Shown one piece after another: positions 27,556 through 36,151 of a stretch of DNA of 36,896 bases (positions are counted from its first letter, which is position 1; each line of letters opens with the position of its first letter). Under the pieces are notes generated by a model. The model had not been told where the DNA came from. It did not search any database and worked only from the letters and a program-made list of their open reading frames with translations. Position numbers and translations under genes: made by a program. Source of the DNA: a virus; the IMG/VR virus record IMGVR_UViG_3300031857_000593, positions 1-36,896 of that record. One strand, written 5' to 3'.

Positions 27556-29642
27556 CACCCTTTCGCCTCCGACCAATTATACGCTGAGTGGCATGAAACT
27601 TTTAACGGAATACCATTAATAATGTTACCATCTCCCATAGCTAATACAAACTTTTGCTGTAACTCGTCAACTATCTGCTCTGGGACCATGGCTACTAGTT
27701 CGTCATGCACCTGGACTAAGATCTTTGATCCTGTCCCAGTTAGTACATTGTTTACATCAATCATGGCTTTCTTACATATGTCAGCAGCAGAACCCTGTAC
27801 CACCGCGTTGACTGCCTGTCTCTCTGCTCTGGACTTTAACATGCTGTCATCCGAGCGCAGATCTGGCAGTCTACGCCGTCTTCCTGAGATGGTCTCAACG
27901 TACCCATTCTTGATACCTGCTTCAATAACACTCTTTTTCCATTTAGTGATGCCAGAGAACTGCTTGTAGTACTGATCGATGACGGAGCGTGCGTGTTCTA
28001 CGTCAACTCCTGTGGTTCTTGCCAACTTTTGAGGGCCACCACCATAAGCCGTAAGGAAGTTAACACCTTTACCAAGCTGGCGTTCTTCTGGAGTAACCTC
28101 AGACACATCCTTACCTAGGATAAGAGCGGCAGCACCCGCGTGGATGTCCTCGTTGTTCAAGAAAAACTCGCTCATCTTTTTGTCTCCGGAGAACATGCAC
28201 ATAACACGAAGCTCGATCTGGTCGTAGTCAGCGACTAGCAATACATGGCCGGGGTTAGCTACGAATAAACCACGGACGCTACTGTCTCTTGGGATGTTTT
28301 GCAGATTGGGGTTGCTGGAGGAAAGTCTTCCAGTAGCTGTTCTATGCAGGTGGAACGACGGGTGCAGAGAACCTTTGTGTAGTTTGGTAAGTAACCCATC
28401 AACATAGGTTGACTTGATCTTTTTAGTTTCTGCCCAGTCTATAAGCAGCGGTACTACAGGGTGTTTGCTTTCAAGATTGCGAAGAGCTTCTTCATCAACC
28501 GATGCCGAACCCTTGTCGGTGTACTTGGTGGGCTTTAGCCCAAGACCACCCTCGCTTTTCTTGCTAAACAACAGTTGTTGTTTGTGCTTAGGGCTGTCTG
28601 GGTTAAACCCAGGAGGTGCGTAATCCATCATCCCAAGCAAGAGTTCATTTAGATGAGTGTCTAACTCTTTGCCAAGCCTAGTCATGGAGCGATGGTCTAC
28701 GGGTATCCCGTTGTCTTCCATGTCCATCAACACACGGATAACCTCCATGTCTTGCCGAAGGCAGGAAAGCAACTGCTCTTTATTTTGGATCTTTTGCCAC
28801 AGGACTTTGTATAGATGCCATGTCCACTTTACGTCTAGGTGCACGTACCTAACTGCTTTGGAGAATGGCACCTGAGTGATTATTGCACCAATCTTGCCGT
28901 CCATGTGATAGGGGTTAAAGCCCCCAAAATTGTGGGCAATCAGTTTGTCAAGGCTGTACTCAGAAAGATTCTCATTGAGAATGTGCTGGATAATCATCGT
29001 GTCGATGAACGGCCCATCGGGTAAGCGGTCGTTGTAATACTTGCGGATCGATCTGGCGTCAAACTTGACGTTGTGGCCAACCTTGACAACATCACTAAAG
29101 AAGATTGGTTCCAAAACTTTGAACACGTCAGTACGTGAAAGTTGCTCAGGAGCTGCTGAGTACTCAGCCGGTATGTAGTACCTAGCCTTTGCCATGGACT
29201 CTTTGCCATTTGCTAAGACTTTGCGGTAACCAAGAGGTGGTGTGGTTGTACCGTCACCCCGTTCTTCTGGTACGAGTATCTCACCATTTGGGTGGCCCAT
29301 GGGTACGGCCCAGGACTTACCCTCTGTTGCTAAGCCAATCCAAAAGACTTCGTTTCTCATTGGATCTAGGGCCAAAGTGTTTTGCCACCTAGTGATGATG
29401 GCCTCTTTAGATCTAGCCAACACATCCTCAGATGTTGTTTTCAGAGTGCTTTCGTGCTGCTTCCACTCTTGTTCAATCCACGCAAGAACATCACTGTGAC
29501 GTTCTACGTTGCCGCGTGTTTCTACGTCAAAAGCAAAAGCGCCAACACTCTGGATGTGTTGGACAATTTTGTGAAGCTCTTCAATTGAAGATACTACGTG
29601 GGGGGCCATGAGGCCCCCCACGTGGTTGTTGAGTTGTGACAT
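27555..29642 (-). CDS. polA: DNA polymerase I (family A) with 3'-5' exonuclease domain
   Basis: A 695-residue polymerase without the 5'-3' exonuclease domain, typical for phage replicative PolA. Exonuclease motifs: FAFDVETRG, VGHNVKFDAR and YVHLDVKWTWH. Polymerase motifs: motif A LLVADYDQIELRV, motif B RQLGKGVNFLTAYGG, and motif C QVHDELVA. The residue matching E. coli Phe762 is Phe. I start it at ATG 29642 (1 base after the SSB stop, probably re-initiation); ATG 29609 lies in the loop of a perfect hairpin and is a second candidate. The polymerase should copy the phage genome with the helicase, primase and SSB encoded upstream. Confidence 0.95.
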   Translation of the reverse strand: MSQLNNHVGGLMAPHVVSSIEELHKIVQHIQSVGAFAFDVETRGNVERHSDVLAWIEQEWKQHESTLKTTSEDVLARSKEAIITRWQNTLALDPMRNEVFWIGLATEGKSWAVPMGHPNGEILVPEERGDGTTTPPLGYRKVLANGKESMAKARYYIPAEYSAAPEQLSRTDVFKVLEPIFFSDVVKVGHNVKFDARSIRKYYNDRLPDGPFIDTMIIQHILNENLSEYSLDKLIAHNFGGFNPYHMDGKIGAIITQVPFSKAVRYVHLDVKWTWHLYKVLWQKIQNKEQLLSCLRQDMEVIRVLMDMEDNGIPVDHRSMTRLGKELDTHLNELLLGMMDYAPPGFNPDSPKHKQQLLFSKKSEGGLGLKPTKYTDKGSASVDEEALRNLESKHPVVPLLIDWAETKKIKSTYVDGLLTKLHKGSLHPSFHLHRTATGRLSSSNPNLQNIPRDSSVRGLFVANPGHVLLVADYDQIELRVMCMFSGDKKMSEFFLNNEDIHAGAAALILGKDVSEVTPEERQLGKGVNFLTAYGGGPQKLARTTGVDVEHARSVIDQYYKQFSGITKWKKSVIEAGIKNGYVETISGRRRRLPDLRSDDSMLKSRAERQAVNAVVQGSAADICKKAMIDVNNVLTGTGSKILVQVHDELVAMVPEQIVDELQQKFVLAMGDGNIINGIPLKVSCHSAYNWSEAKG
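29578..29591. repeat. 14-bp perfect palindrome in polA 5' region
   Basis: TCTTCAATTGAAGA is a perfect 14-bp palindrome, 4 bases from the strong hairpin at 29596-29623. It is coding, but two palindromes in a row at the start of polA are unusual. Confidence 0.75.
29596..29623. promoter_or_regulatory. Perfect 12-bp hairpin overlapping a polA start codon
   Basis: ACGTGGGGGGCC (29596-29607) pairs with GGCCCCCCACGT (29612-29623) around a 4-base loop. In the mRNA an in-frame AUG (29609) sits in the loop, 33 bases after the upstream AUG (29642). The hairpin has no U-tract, so a terminator is unlikely; a translational or replication-linked role is possible. Confidence 0.7.
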
Positions 29643-29643
29643 A

Positions 29644-30333
29644 TCAGTCAGACAAATCTTCCAATGCAATCTGGATGAGGTCCTTGCGGGACGGGATCTG
29701 AATGATATCGGCGGTGTACACAGACTTGTTCATGACCTTGAAGTCTGCTTCAGTCAGGGTATCGATGTTCCACTCTTCTAGGTCTCGCTCCTTGACCAGC
29801 TGGTGGTTGGTTGCGGAGGTAGCACCCTTACCCGAACGGCTTACGGCCCAGAAGTGCTTAGACAAAGGTCCTTGCCGTGGGTCAACGTGGAAGTTCTTGA
29901 GTTGGTCAATGACTCTAGGACCAACCTCGTAGGACTTCAGGACTGGCTCTGAATCAGGAGACAGCAAGACAACGTTGAACGCAAACCGTGTTGACGGACG
30001 GCTACCGGCATCGCACAGTGGGCAACCCTTGGGGTCGAGGTCGGCAATGCAGGTGAATGACTTCTGTCCTGAGCGCTCAACCCAGTGCTGTCTGTAGGTA
30101 GCGTAAGGCTCATCTTCAAGGAACTTGATGATGATTGGTTCTTCGCTAACACGAAGGCGTTGGGCGTACGGTGAGTCTGCGGACTTTGCCTGCTCTACTG
30201 CTCCCCATCCACGGCGGATGGCACTCGCGGCACTAACAGATACCGCGTCGTCGTCCTCTACTACCTTTGTCTGTCGGCGTACAGGAGCTTCTTCTTCCAT
30301 CACTTCGGTATCGTCGTCGTCGTATCTTGACAT
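29644..30333 (-). CDS. Single-stranded DNA-binding protein, T4 gp32-like
   Basis: A 229-residue protein. The N-terminus is acidic (DDDDTEVMEEE); the core includes IIIKFLEDEPY, FTCIADLDPKGCPLCDAG (Cys 95, 104 and 107, a zinc site as in T4 gp32) and FAFNVVLLSPDSEP, consistent with an OB-fold SSB of the actinophage type. It should coat single-stranded DNA at forks and help polymerase and recombinase. Directly upstream of polA with a 1-base gap and downstream of a MerR-type HTH gene. No classical acidic C-tail is visible; the last residues are LEDLSD, which are mildly acidic. Confidence 0.82.
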   Translation of the reverse strand: MSRYDDDDTEVMEEEAPVRRQTKVVEDDDAVSVSAASAIRRGWGAVEQAKSADSPYAQRLRVSEEPIIIKFLEDEPYATYRQHWVERSGQKSFTCIADLDPKGCPLCDAGSRPSTRFAFNVVLLSPDSEPVLKSYEVGPRVIDQLKNFHVDPRQGPLSKHFWAVSRSGKGATSATNHQLVKERDLEEWNIDTLTEADFKVMNKSVYTADIIQIPSRKDLIQIALEDLSD

Positions 30334-30352
30334 GTTTTTCTCTTTTCTCTTG

Positions 30353-30787
30353 TTAGTTGGGCCACTTGTTTTTTATGTGTTTTCTGAAACCATCCCAATT
30401 GGCCTTGTTGGGATCGTCTATCTTGAAATGCTCAAGAGCATCCATCAAGAACTCTACCTGCTCCAAACTGTAAAGTCTACGACCTTTCAAAGTTTTTCCA
30501 GGAATTTGTTCGCCCCTTGGCGTGGGTGTTCTGTAGGTGGCTTTGGGTATCCACCCCTGTTGCTCCCACATCCTAATCGTAACTGGCTTACGATTCAAGC
30601 ATTTTGCAAGTTCTCCTACTGTGTAGAACACCCGCTCTTCACCACTAATTCTAAAGACTTTACCTTTTGCTCCGTTGAAACGGTCGTCAAGTCGGTTGTC
30701 AGACTTCTTTGAAGAACGATTCTTTGGTGGGGTCTTTCCAGGGAAGTCTGGTAGATCATTGAAAAAGTCAAGAGGATCGCGTGGCAC
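30353..30787 (-). CDS. MerR-type helix-turn-helix protein
   Basis: A 144-residue protein; GTG 30787 is chosen because GGAGG lies 6 bases upstream, against a longer frame to 30823. The N-terminal 55 residues are basic and Pro-rich; then VFYTVGELAKCLNRKPVTIRMWE, GWIPKATY and GRRLYSLEQVEFLMDALE form a MerR-family winged helix. It lacks an effector domain. It may regulate replication genes or act at an origin. It overlaps the 60-residue gene by 20 bases. Confidence 0.78.
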   Translation of the reverse strand: MPRDPLDFFNDLPDFPGKTPPKNRSSKKSDNRLDDRFNGAKGKVFRISGEERVFYTVGELAKCLNRKPVTIRMWEQQGWIPKATYRTPTPRGEQIPGKTLKGRRLYSLEQVEFLMDALEHFKIDDPNKANWDGFRKHIKNKWPN

Positions 30788-30950
30788 TTGTTGCCTCCAT
30801 GTAGGCGTTCTTCCAGTAGTCACGTTCTTCCATCAAAAACTCAATCAAGGACACTGCCTGTTTAAAGCGTACTACGTCGTAAGTTCCACCAGTTGCAGTA
30901 TGCACAACAGCGTGTGCTTTTAACCATTCGTAAATTTCACTCGTCGTCAT
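30768..30950 (-). CDS. Small hypothetical protein, 60 aa
   Basis: A 60-residue helical protein beginning MTTSEIYEWLKAHAVV, with EFLMEERDYWKNAYMEA near the end. ATG 30950 overlaps the Gam-like gene's stop by 14 bases; AAGAG is upstream. Not recognised. It sits between the Gam-like and the MerR-type gene. Confidence 0.62.
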   Translation of the reverse strand: MTTSEIYEWLKAHAVVHTATGGTYDVVRFKQAVSLIEFLMEERDYWKNAYMEATSATRSS

Positions 30951-31377
30951 AACTCTTGCTTTCTGAGAACTTGAAAGCCCACGTCTCTTTCTTTACATAC
31001 AAGTTGTCTAGGGCTGGCTTTAGCTCTGGGTTTTCCCATACCTTACCAAGAAGCTTATCTTCATCCAGTACTCTAACTACCTCAGACACATCATCCCAAA
31101 TGTTGTTCTCCTTGGCCCATGACTCAGCCTCCCTAGAATCTAGGTTAACCGAAACACGACGCTCTCTTTTGATCTGGAAGTCTCCAGCTCTCAGCCACTT
31201 ATGTCCTTTGTCATCCTCGTCACCAAAGGTGTCTGCTTGGTCATTTAGCTCTTTCTTTAGTTGATCTAGTCTGACCTGGTACTTATCAATTAAGCTCTTA
31301 AGGTCACTGTATTCCTTGCTGATCAGGGCTAACTCCTGAGCAGGGTATCTACGGATAATCTTAACAACCTTTTCCAT
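30937..31377 (-). CDS. Gam-like coiled-coil protein, partner of SNF2 copy B
   Basis: A 146-residue protein. A long coiled coil (LALISKEYSDLKSLIDKYQ, RLDQLKKELNDQ) is followed by LRAGDFQIKRERRVSVNLDS, helices with VVRVLDEDKLL, and YVKKETWAFKF. The layout, coiled coil, basic beta strand, [VL]D step, helices and a KK-[TE]-[YW] strand, resembles phage Mu Gam and the protein at 2660-3025. It starts 7 bases after the second SNF2 helicase, with AGGAGAG upstream. Mu Gam binds DNA ends like Ku and blocks exonucleases; whether this protein does so is inferred from layout. Other coiled-coil proteins remain possible. Confidence 0.62.
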   Translation of the reverse strand: MEKVVKIIRRYPAQELALISKEYSDLKSLIDKYQVRLDQLKKELNDQADTFGDEDDKGHKWLRAGDFQIKRERRVSVNLDSREAESWAKENNIWDDVSEVVRVLDEDKLLGKVWENPELKPALDNLYVKKETWAFKFSESKSYDDE

Positions 31378-31384
31378 GTCTCTC

Positions 31385-32932
31385 CTATACGTGTGATTGT
31401 TTTAAGAAGTTTGAGAGGCTACCCAATGTAATGTCAAACCCACCCTTGTGGTCGTGGTGTTTCCCATCGACAAACGCTTCGTTAATTGAACGCTTTTGTT
31501 GCAGCATCTCATACTGTCTCTCTTCAATACTACCCTGCATAACAAAAGTTGCAATAGTTACATGGGGAAATTGTGAAGATAACCGGATTATTCGCGCTTC
31601 TCTTTGTTCTAGCTTACCGCTACTCCACGGGAGGTCATAGGATATCAGGTAGTTTGCCATCGGCAAGTCTACTCCGTATCCCCCAGCATCAGAAGATAAG
31701 AACAGACGTGTGTCTGGATCGTTTCCAAATAGCTGTTTTGCCTTGTCTTTTTCCTCAGCGCTCATACCACCCATGAACAGAACGCTGTTCGTTAACTTTG
31801 AAGTTGCTTGTTGAATCAGTCTTAGGTTCTCCTTAAAGAAGGAAAACAAAACTACTTTGTTTTTGGGATCGGCGGAGAGAACTTCCTCGATATACTCGAC
31901 CACTGCATCTAATTTTGGAGACGCCGTAACCTTAGACATGAGTCCTCTAGAATAGATATCATGAGCATAAGCGCTGCCTTCATCAGGCCTCTTTGGATCG
32001 GCGTAAATTTCTGAGGATCTAACCACTAGTTGTGGGTTATCACACAGCATCCTTAGCACCGTTAACCTGGACATAATCTGTCCCTGGGCTTCGTTAGACT
32101 CAGGATCGTTGTAGTGCTTCCATAGGTTAAAAGACCCACCATGTTTAGACATAGCCTGTTGTAGATGGTACAACAAGTCTTTTGCGATTGACCTATAGAG
32201 GGAAGCCCCAGCCTCATCAAATGGTACAGGGATTACTTGGTGAATAATCTCAGGAAGTTGATCAGCGATGTCTTCACGAGTCTTTCTGATCATGCAGTGT
32301 GACAAGGAGTTGTGCAGCTCCATTAAGTTTCTGTACCTTAAGGGCTTACCCCAGTGATCACGCACAATGAATGTGCGGTCAAAGTCTGTGAACGGGCCAA
32401 GAACCGTTGGGTCTACGAATTCCATTATTGAAAACAGTTCTTCAGGTTTATTCTCAATAGGCTGTCCTGTAAGTGCATACCGGTACAGCATCGGCTTGGC
32501 AATCTTTTTAACTAACTTTGATCTCTTGCTAACCCGCGATTTAAGCATAGTTGCTTCGTCAACCACGATTGCCTGACAATCTACCTTTTTAAATAAGGTG
32601 AGGTCTCGCAATAAACACTCAGGGTTTACGATGATGTAGCGAGCTGATAAAGCTGATTTCCAACAGCGTTCGCGTGCTTTGACAGTACCGTCAATTACAA
32701 CTACACGTGAGTTTGTAAACCTTTCAATCTCACGCTTCCACTGGTACTTCAGCGACGCTGGGGTAACAACTAAACAACGATCTACTTCGTTACTCTCAAA
32801 AAGGGATTCTATGGCGGCAATAGTTGTTACGGTTTTACCGGCGCCCATCACAAGCCCGAGTAGCACTTGGCCTCTGTCGAGCATTTTTTCGACAGACTCT
32901 TCTTGGTATGGGTATAGAGATCCTGTAAACAT
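31385..32932 (-). CDS. SNF2-family helicase/translocase (copy B, divergent)
   Basis: A 515-residue SNF2-like ATPase. Walker A VMGAGKT (28-34), DEAT (125-128) in place of DEAH/DEAD, motif III as TGQPIEN rather than TGTP, and a divergent last motif QREARIIRLSSQ. The Q-motif region is YPYQEESVEKML near the start. It shares its architecture with the copy at 1197-2657 but is not a recent duplicate. It lies between the primase and the Gam-like gene in the replication cluster and probably remodels DNA or bound proteins at forks. ATG 32932 follows the primase stop by 1 base. Confidence 0.9.
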   Translation of the reverse strand: MFTGSLYPYQEESVEKMLDRGQVLLGLVMGAGKTVTTIAAIESLFESNEVDRCLVVTPASLKYQWKREIERFTNSRVVVIDGTVKARERCWKSALSARYIIVNPECLLRDLTLFKKVDCQAIVVDEATMLKSRVSKRSKLVKKIAKPMLYRYALTGQPIENKPEELFSIMEFVDPTVLGPFTDFDRTFIVRDHWGKPLRYRNLMELHNSLSHCMIRKTREDIADQLPEIIHQVIPVPFDEAGASLYRSIAKDLLYHLQQAMSKHGGSFNLWKHYNDPESNEAQGQIMSRLTVLRMLCDNPQLVVRSSEIYADPKRPDEGSAYAHDIYSRGLMSKVTASPKLDAVVEYIEEVLSADPKNKVVLFSFFKENLRLIQQATSKLTNSVLFMGGMSAEEKDKAKQLFGNDPDTRLFLSSDAGGYGVDLPMANYLISYDLPWSSGKLEQREARIIRLSSQFPHVTIATFVMQGSIEERQYEMLQQKRSINEAFVDGKHHDHKGGFDITLGSLSNFLKQSHV

Positions 32933-32933
32933 G

Positions 32934-33851
32934 TTAGGTAATCCAAGGTGGTAGGACAGTTGCGGTATCTAATCCTACCTTAATTTCCTCGTCTTCCATG
33001 TCACCTATGTCCTTGCAGTCTGAACCACTGTAGTTCCACCACAAAAGCCCTGCTCTTGGTGTACCTATTGCTTTGTAAATCTTTTTACTAGAAGCAATCC
33101 CAGCGTCATCGTTGTCCATAGCTACAACAATTCTATCAGCGACATACAAAGTTAATCTTAGTTGTTCATCAGATACATACGCACCGAAGGTACCTAATGC
33201 CTGAGCATCTAACCCAAGAGATGCAAACCGAACTACGTCCAATGGCGATTCAACAAGTACAGCTGTAGTGCTTCTAAAGCGTTCTATGCCAAATAGAGTC
33301 TTGGACTTTTTTACTCCGTTTGGGTAGTTCAGCACACTACCATGCTTCTTCTCTTGCCAACCCTCTAAGCGACCTGTTGGCGACATTATCGGTATGGCCC
33401 AGGCTCTGTGATCTTTGTTCCACCTAACGCCATGCTTGTGCGTTAGCTCTGGGTCAAGGTTTCTTGACTCACACAAAGCTTCTGGTACTCTTGCGAACCC
33501 AAAGAACACATCTCGATCTACGTAGGTTTCTTCTTGTACGATCTTTGGTGCTTTTAGGGCTTCAAAAGAAGACTCAACCAACATCTTCTGTATGTCAAGA
33601 GAGTTGGCTCCACCAGTCAGTTCGTACAGAAGTGAGGACAAAGACCCTCTGGCTCCGCAGGAAAAGCAAATCCATAGTCCGGTGTTGGCATTCATGCTCC
33701 ATGACGGGGAGTTGTCATGTCGCCCAACCGTCCTAATGTGAACAGGGCATTTACCGGTGATCTCTCGTTCACCAACTCGCTTGATCTCTACGCCCACTGA
33801 CTCTAGGACTTGAGCGATGTTAATCGAATGAGGGGTTGATGTAGTCGTCAT
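32934..33851 (-). CDS. DnaG-type primase (CHC2 zinc finger plus TOPRIM)
   Basis: A 305-residue short primase. The zinc-binding domain is visible as CPVH (35-38) and CFSC (62-65); the TOPRIM domain has the catalytic Glu in VLVESPLDV (201) and the Asp pair in AMDNDDAG (246, 248). It makes RNA primers at the fork. It lacks the C-terminal helicase-interaction domain of bacterial DnaG, so helicase coupling must use other contacts. ATG 33851 overlaps the end of the helicase gene by 32 bases; GAGGAAG lies upstream. Typical of actinophage primases. Confidence 0.9.
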   Translation of the reverse strand: MTTTSTPHSINIAQVLESVGVEIKRVGEREITGKCPVHIRTVGRHDNSPSWSMNANTGLWICFSCGARGSLSSLLYELTGGANSLDIQKMLVESSFEALKAPKIVQEETYVDRDVFFGFARVPEALCESRNLDPELTHKHGVRWNKDHRAWAIPIMSPTGRLEGWQEKKHGSVLNYPNGVKKSKTLFGIERFRSTTAVLVESPLDVVRFASLGLDAQALGTFGAYVSDEQLRLTLYVADRIVVAMDNDDAGIASSKKIYKAIGTPRAGLLWWNYSGSDCKDIGDMEDEEIKVGLDTATVLPPWIT

Positions 33852-35073
33852 AGTCGTTTACTTCCTCAAACTCCATAGTAGACCAGTCCCACTTTACATG
33901 CACTTCTCCAGTTGGTGCAGTTCTTGCTAGGACAACTCTGATAATTGCTTGATCATCAACGTCTGGGTTGCGCTCTACACCAAGGATCAAGTCAGCGTCC
34001 TGTGCGAACGACGAGGTGTAACCAATTGCGTCAGCTGTAACTGCTCTTGTCTTTCTGTTCTGTAGCTTCCAAGAGAGAACCTGAGTAGTGGCTACGACAG
34101 GAATGTCAAACCGTTGGGCAAGTCGCTTTAGTGCTCTAGTGATGTTGGTCAGTGCTTGTGGGGAACCCTTGGCTTCACCCTCTTCATCGTCCATCAAGTA
34201 CACACCGTCGACAACAAGCAAGTCCGGTTGATACTCCTGTACTTTGCCAGCCAGAGCTGTGACAGTAGTTAGAGAAGATGTGTCTTCGCTAAACACAAAC
34301 GGTTGCATGTTCTTTCGGAGACTCAATGCACGCTTGATTTTTGCCATGTCCGCATTTGACAAATCTCCTGAAAGTATCCGTGTGTAAGGAACTCTGGAAA
34401 TAAGTGAGTCGTACCGAGCTTCCTGTTCCTCAATACTCATCTCAAACGAAACAAACAATGGTCTCTTGCCGTGGATGTGTGCTGAGTTAGCCAAGATCAA
34501 AGCAAACAATGACTTTCCTCGCTTGGGCTCTCCAGCAAAGACAATAAACTGTTGTGGGCGTAGTCCGTGAGTGATTCTGTCAAGACCATGAAACCCTGTT
34601 GGTATACCACGCAAAGCGTTTGGTGTGTTGCGCATCTCTTCGTAACGAGACATGCGGTTTTCCCAGTTTTGAATGATATCAATGTCACGAAGTCTTGACG
34701 ATTCAACTGACGCTTTCTGTAGACCAGCCGCAAGAGCGGCCATTGCGTCGTCAATATCATTGTTGTTGATTGCAGGTATGGCGTGAGACAAAGAATCCAT
34801 GATGGTTCTCTGCCGATAAGCAGACAGAACCTCATCGATCAATCTGGAGAATGTTTCGCCTGATGCATCCTCCAAATGAATGTCACCAAACTCTTGTGAG
34901 AATACCCGCTCAGTCGGTACTGCTCCGTGTGTTCTTTGAAAGTCAAGTAGCCAAGACCACACCTCTACCCACGACCCAGTGAAGTGATCAGGCTTTAGTC
35001 CTGCTCGCACTGGCGTCGTCATGTCTTTTTCTTGAATGATTTTTGAAACGAGATACAGCTCACTGGAAGCCAT
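33820..35073 (-). CDS. DnaB-like replicative helicase
   Basis: A 417-residue helicase. Start at ATG 35073 because GGAG lies 6 bases upstream; it overlaps the stop of the upstream gene (TGATG). An N-terminal helical domain is followed by the RecA-like core: PTGFHGLDRITHG, Walker A GEPKRGKS (181-188), Walker B LLVVDGVYLM, VVATTQVL and DADLILGVERN. It unwinds DNA as a hexamer at the fork. The order loader, unknown, helicase, primase is a classic phage replication unit. Confidence 0.92.
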   Translation of the reverse strand: MASSELYLVSKIIQEKDMTTPVRAGLKPDHFTGSWVEVWSWLLDFQRTHGAVPTERVFSQEFGDIHLEDASGETFSRLIDEVLSAYRQRTIMDSLSHAIPAINNNDIDDAMAALAAGLQKASVESSRLRDIDIIQNWENRMSRYEEMRNTPNALRGIPTGFHGLDRITHGLRPQQFIVFAGEPKRGKSLFALILANSAHIHGKRPLFVSFEMSIEEQEARYDSLISRVPYTRILSGDLSNADMAKIKRALSLRKNMQPFVFSEDTSSLTTVTALAGKVQEYQPDLLVVDGVYLMDDEEGEAKGSPQALTNITRALKRLAQRFDIPVVATTQVLSWKLQNRKTRAVTADAIGYTSSFAQDADLILGVERNPDVDDQAIIRVVLARTAPTGEVHVKWDWSTMEFEEVNDYDDYINPSFD

Positions 35074-35516
35074 CAAATTCTCCAAGCAGTGTTTGGTTGA
35101 ACGACGTGAGCTCGTAAGCCTATCGTGAAAGCATCATCGTCGTTGGCAACGTAGACAGTTTTTATTCCCCGGTTGTAACGCAGGTCGAGAGCATACTCTT
35201 TGGCTGACGGGTAATACAACACGGTTGTGGTAATTCCTTTCCGAAGGAGCCAGTTGTATATAGGGTCTACGGCGTCCTGTGAAAGAAACGTGATTACGTC
35301 AGTACCGATGTGAAGCCTGTTTGTACAGTCTGCAATTGAACGAACCGATAGGTCGTTCGGCTTCCACATTGGTATAGCTGACTCCCAATTGTTGGCTCTC
35401 TCGTACAGACGATAACGAGTTTTTGAAGTAAATCCTTCAGGTGGGTTTGCCAAAACCCCTTCCCATATACACGATTGGGCAATCGTCGTGTAATCGGATA
35501 TATCCCCACGCTCCAT
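35073..35516 (-). CDS. Hypothetical protein between loader and helicase
   Basis: A 147-residue protein from ATG 35516, overlapping the loader's stop by 1 base. ADCTNRLHIGTDVITFLSQ and a Tyr-rich stretch lead to IKTVYVANDDDAFTIGLRA, a possible acidic loop reminiscent of the last HAD motif, though no first HAD motif exists. It is conserved in position in phage replication clusters I know, but no function is known to me. The gene order suggests a role with the loader or helicase. Confidence 0.6.
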   Translation of the reverse strand: MERGDISDYTTIAQSCIWEGVLANPPEGFTSKTRYRLYERANNWESAIPMWKPNDLSVRSIADCTNRLHIGTDVITFLSQDAVDPIYNWLLRKGITTTVLYYPSAKEYALDLRYNRGIKTVYVANDDDAFTIGLRAHVVQPNTAWRI

Positions 35517-36151
35517 TATGAAACCCTAATCTCGGTCATCTCCGTTGTCGCTACCTTTACACGATCACCGTACCGACGATTGAAGTCCATGACTCCCATG
35601 GTTGTTGTAATGATCATGGATCTAGTGTCTTCGTATCTGCGTCTAATCAAGCTACCTATCTCATGTGTTGAGAAATCTGTCTCTCGTTCCTGCCCAACAC
35701 CATCAAGCATTACAATGTCAAACACACCCTGAATGTATTTCAGTAGGTAGGGCATGGAGTACATCTCTGGTAGCAACCCACCGTCCTGCTCAAAGGTGTC
35801 TTTCAGCATGTCGATGTAACGATCACTGCTAACAAATCTCCCAGACAGTTCATTGTTTGCGACTAGCTGAGCAAGAACGGCTTGAGCAACAACGCTCTTG
35901 CCACAACCAGACTTGCCATGCAAGAACAGACTGTCTCCTGGTTGGTAGTTTGCAATCCACTCTGAAACGTCAGACTTTGTTGAATCGCTGACTTCTAGGT
36001 TGTCTAGAGTAAACGACAACCACCTAGTGGGTATGCGGGTGTGAAACAGGCGCTCGTCAGTTGAACGATTGCGCCACCATTTTTCTGATTTCCAATCAGT
36101 CGGAACTGGGAAGGTCTGAGCCGTTGCTTTCCGAATAATAGCCATTTTCAA
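35516..36151 (-). CDS. DnaC/IstB-like AAA+ helicase loader
   Basis: A 211-residue ATPase of the DnaC/IstB kind: FLHGKSGCGKSVVAQAVL (Walker A at 79-86), VSSDRYIDMLKDTF, FDIVMLDGVGQE (Walker B), SMIITTTMGVMDFNRRYGDRV (sensor region). The Walker B has a single Asp (LDGVG instead of LDDLG), so the second acidic residue is missing. TTG 36151 has GGAG at 5 bases, ATG 36145 at 11 bases; both are possible. It should load the DnaB-like helicase encoded two genes downstream. Confidence 0.86.
   Translation of the reverse strand: MKMAIIRKATAQTFPVPTDWKSEKWWRNRSTDERLFHTRIPTRWLSFTLDNLEVSDSTKSDVSEWIANYQPGDSLFLHGKSGCGKSVVAQAVLAQLVANNELSGRFVSSDRYIDMLKDTFEQDGGLLPEMYSMPYLLKYIQGVFDIVMLDGVGQERETDFSTHEIGSLIRRRYEDTRSMIITTTMGVMDFNRRYGDRVKVATTEMTEIRVS

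Noticed and set aside
30125-30712. A 195-codon + strand frame
   Set aside because: It runs antisense across the SSB and MerR-type genes, which have recognisable domains and good starts.
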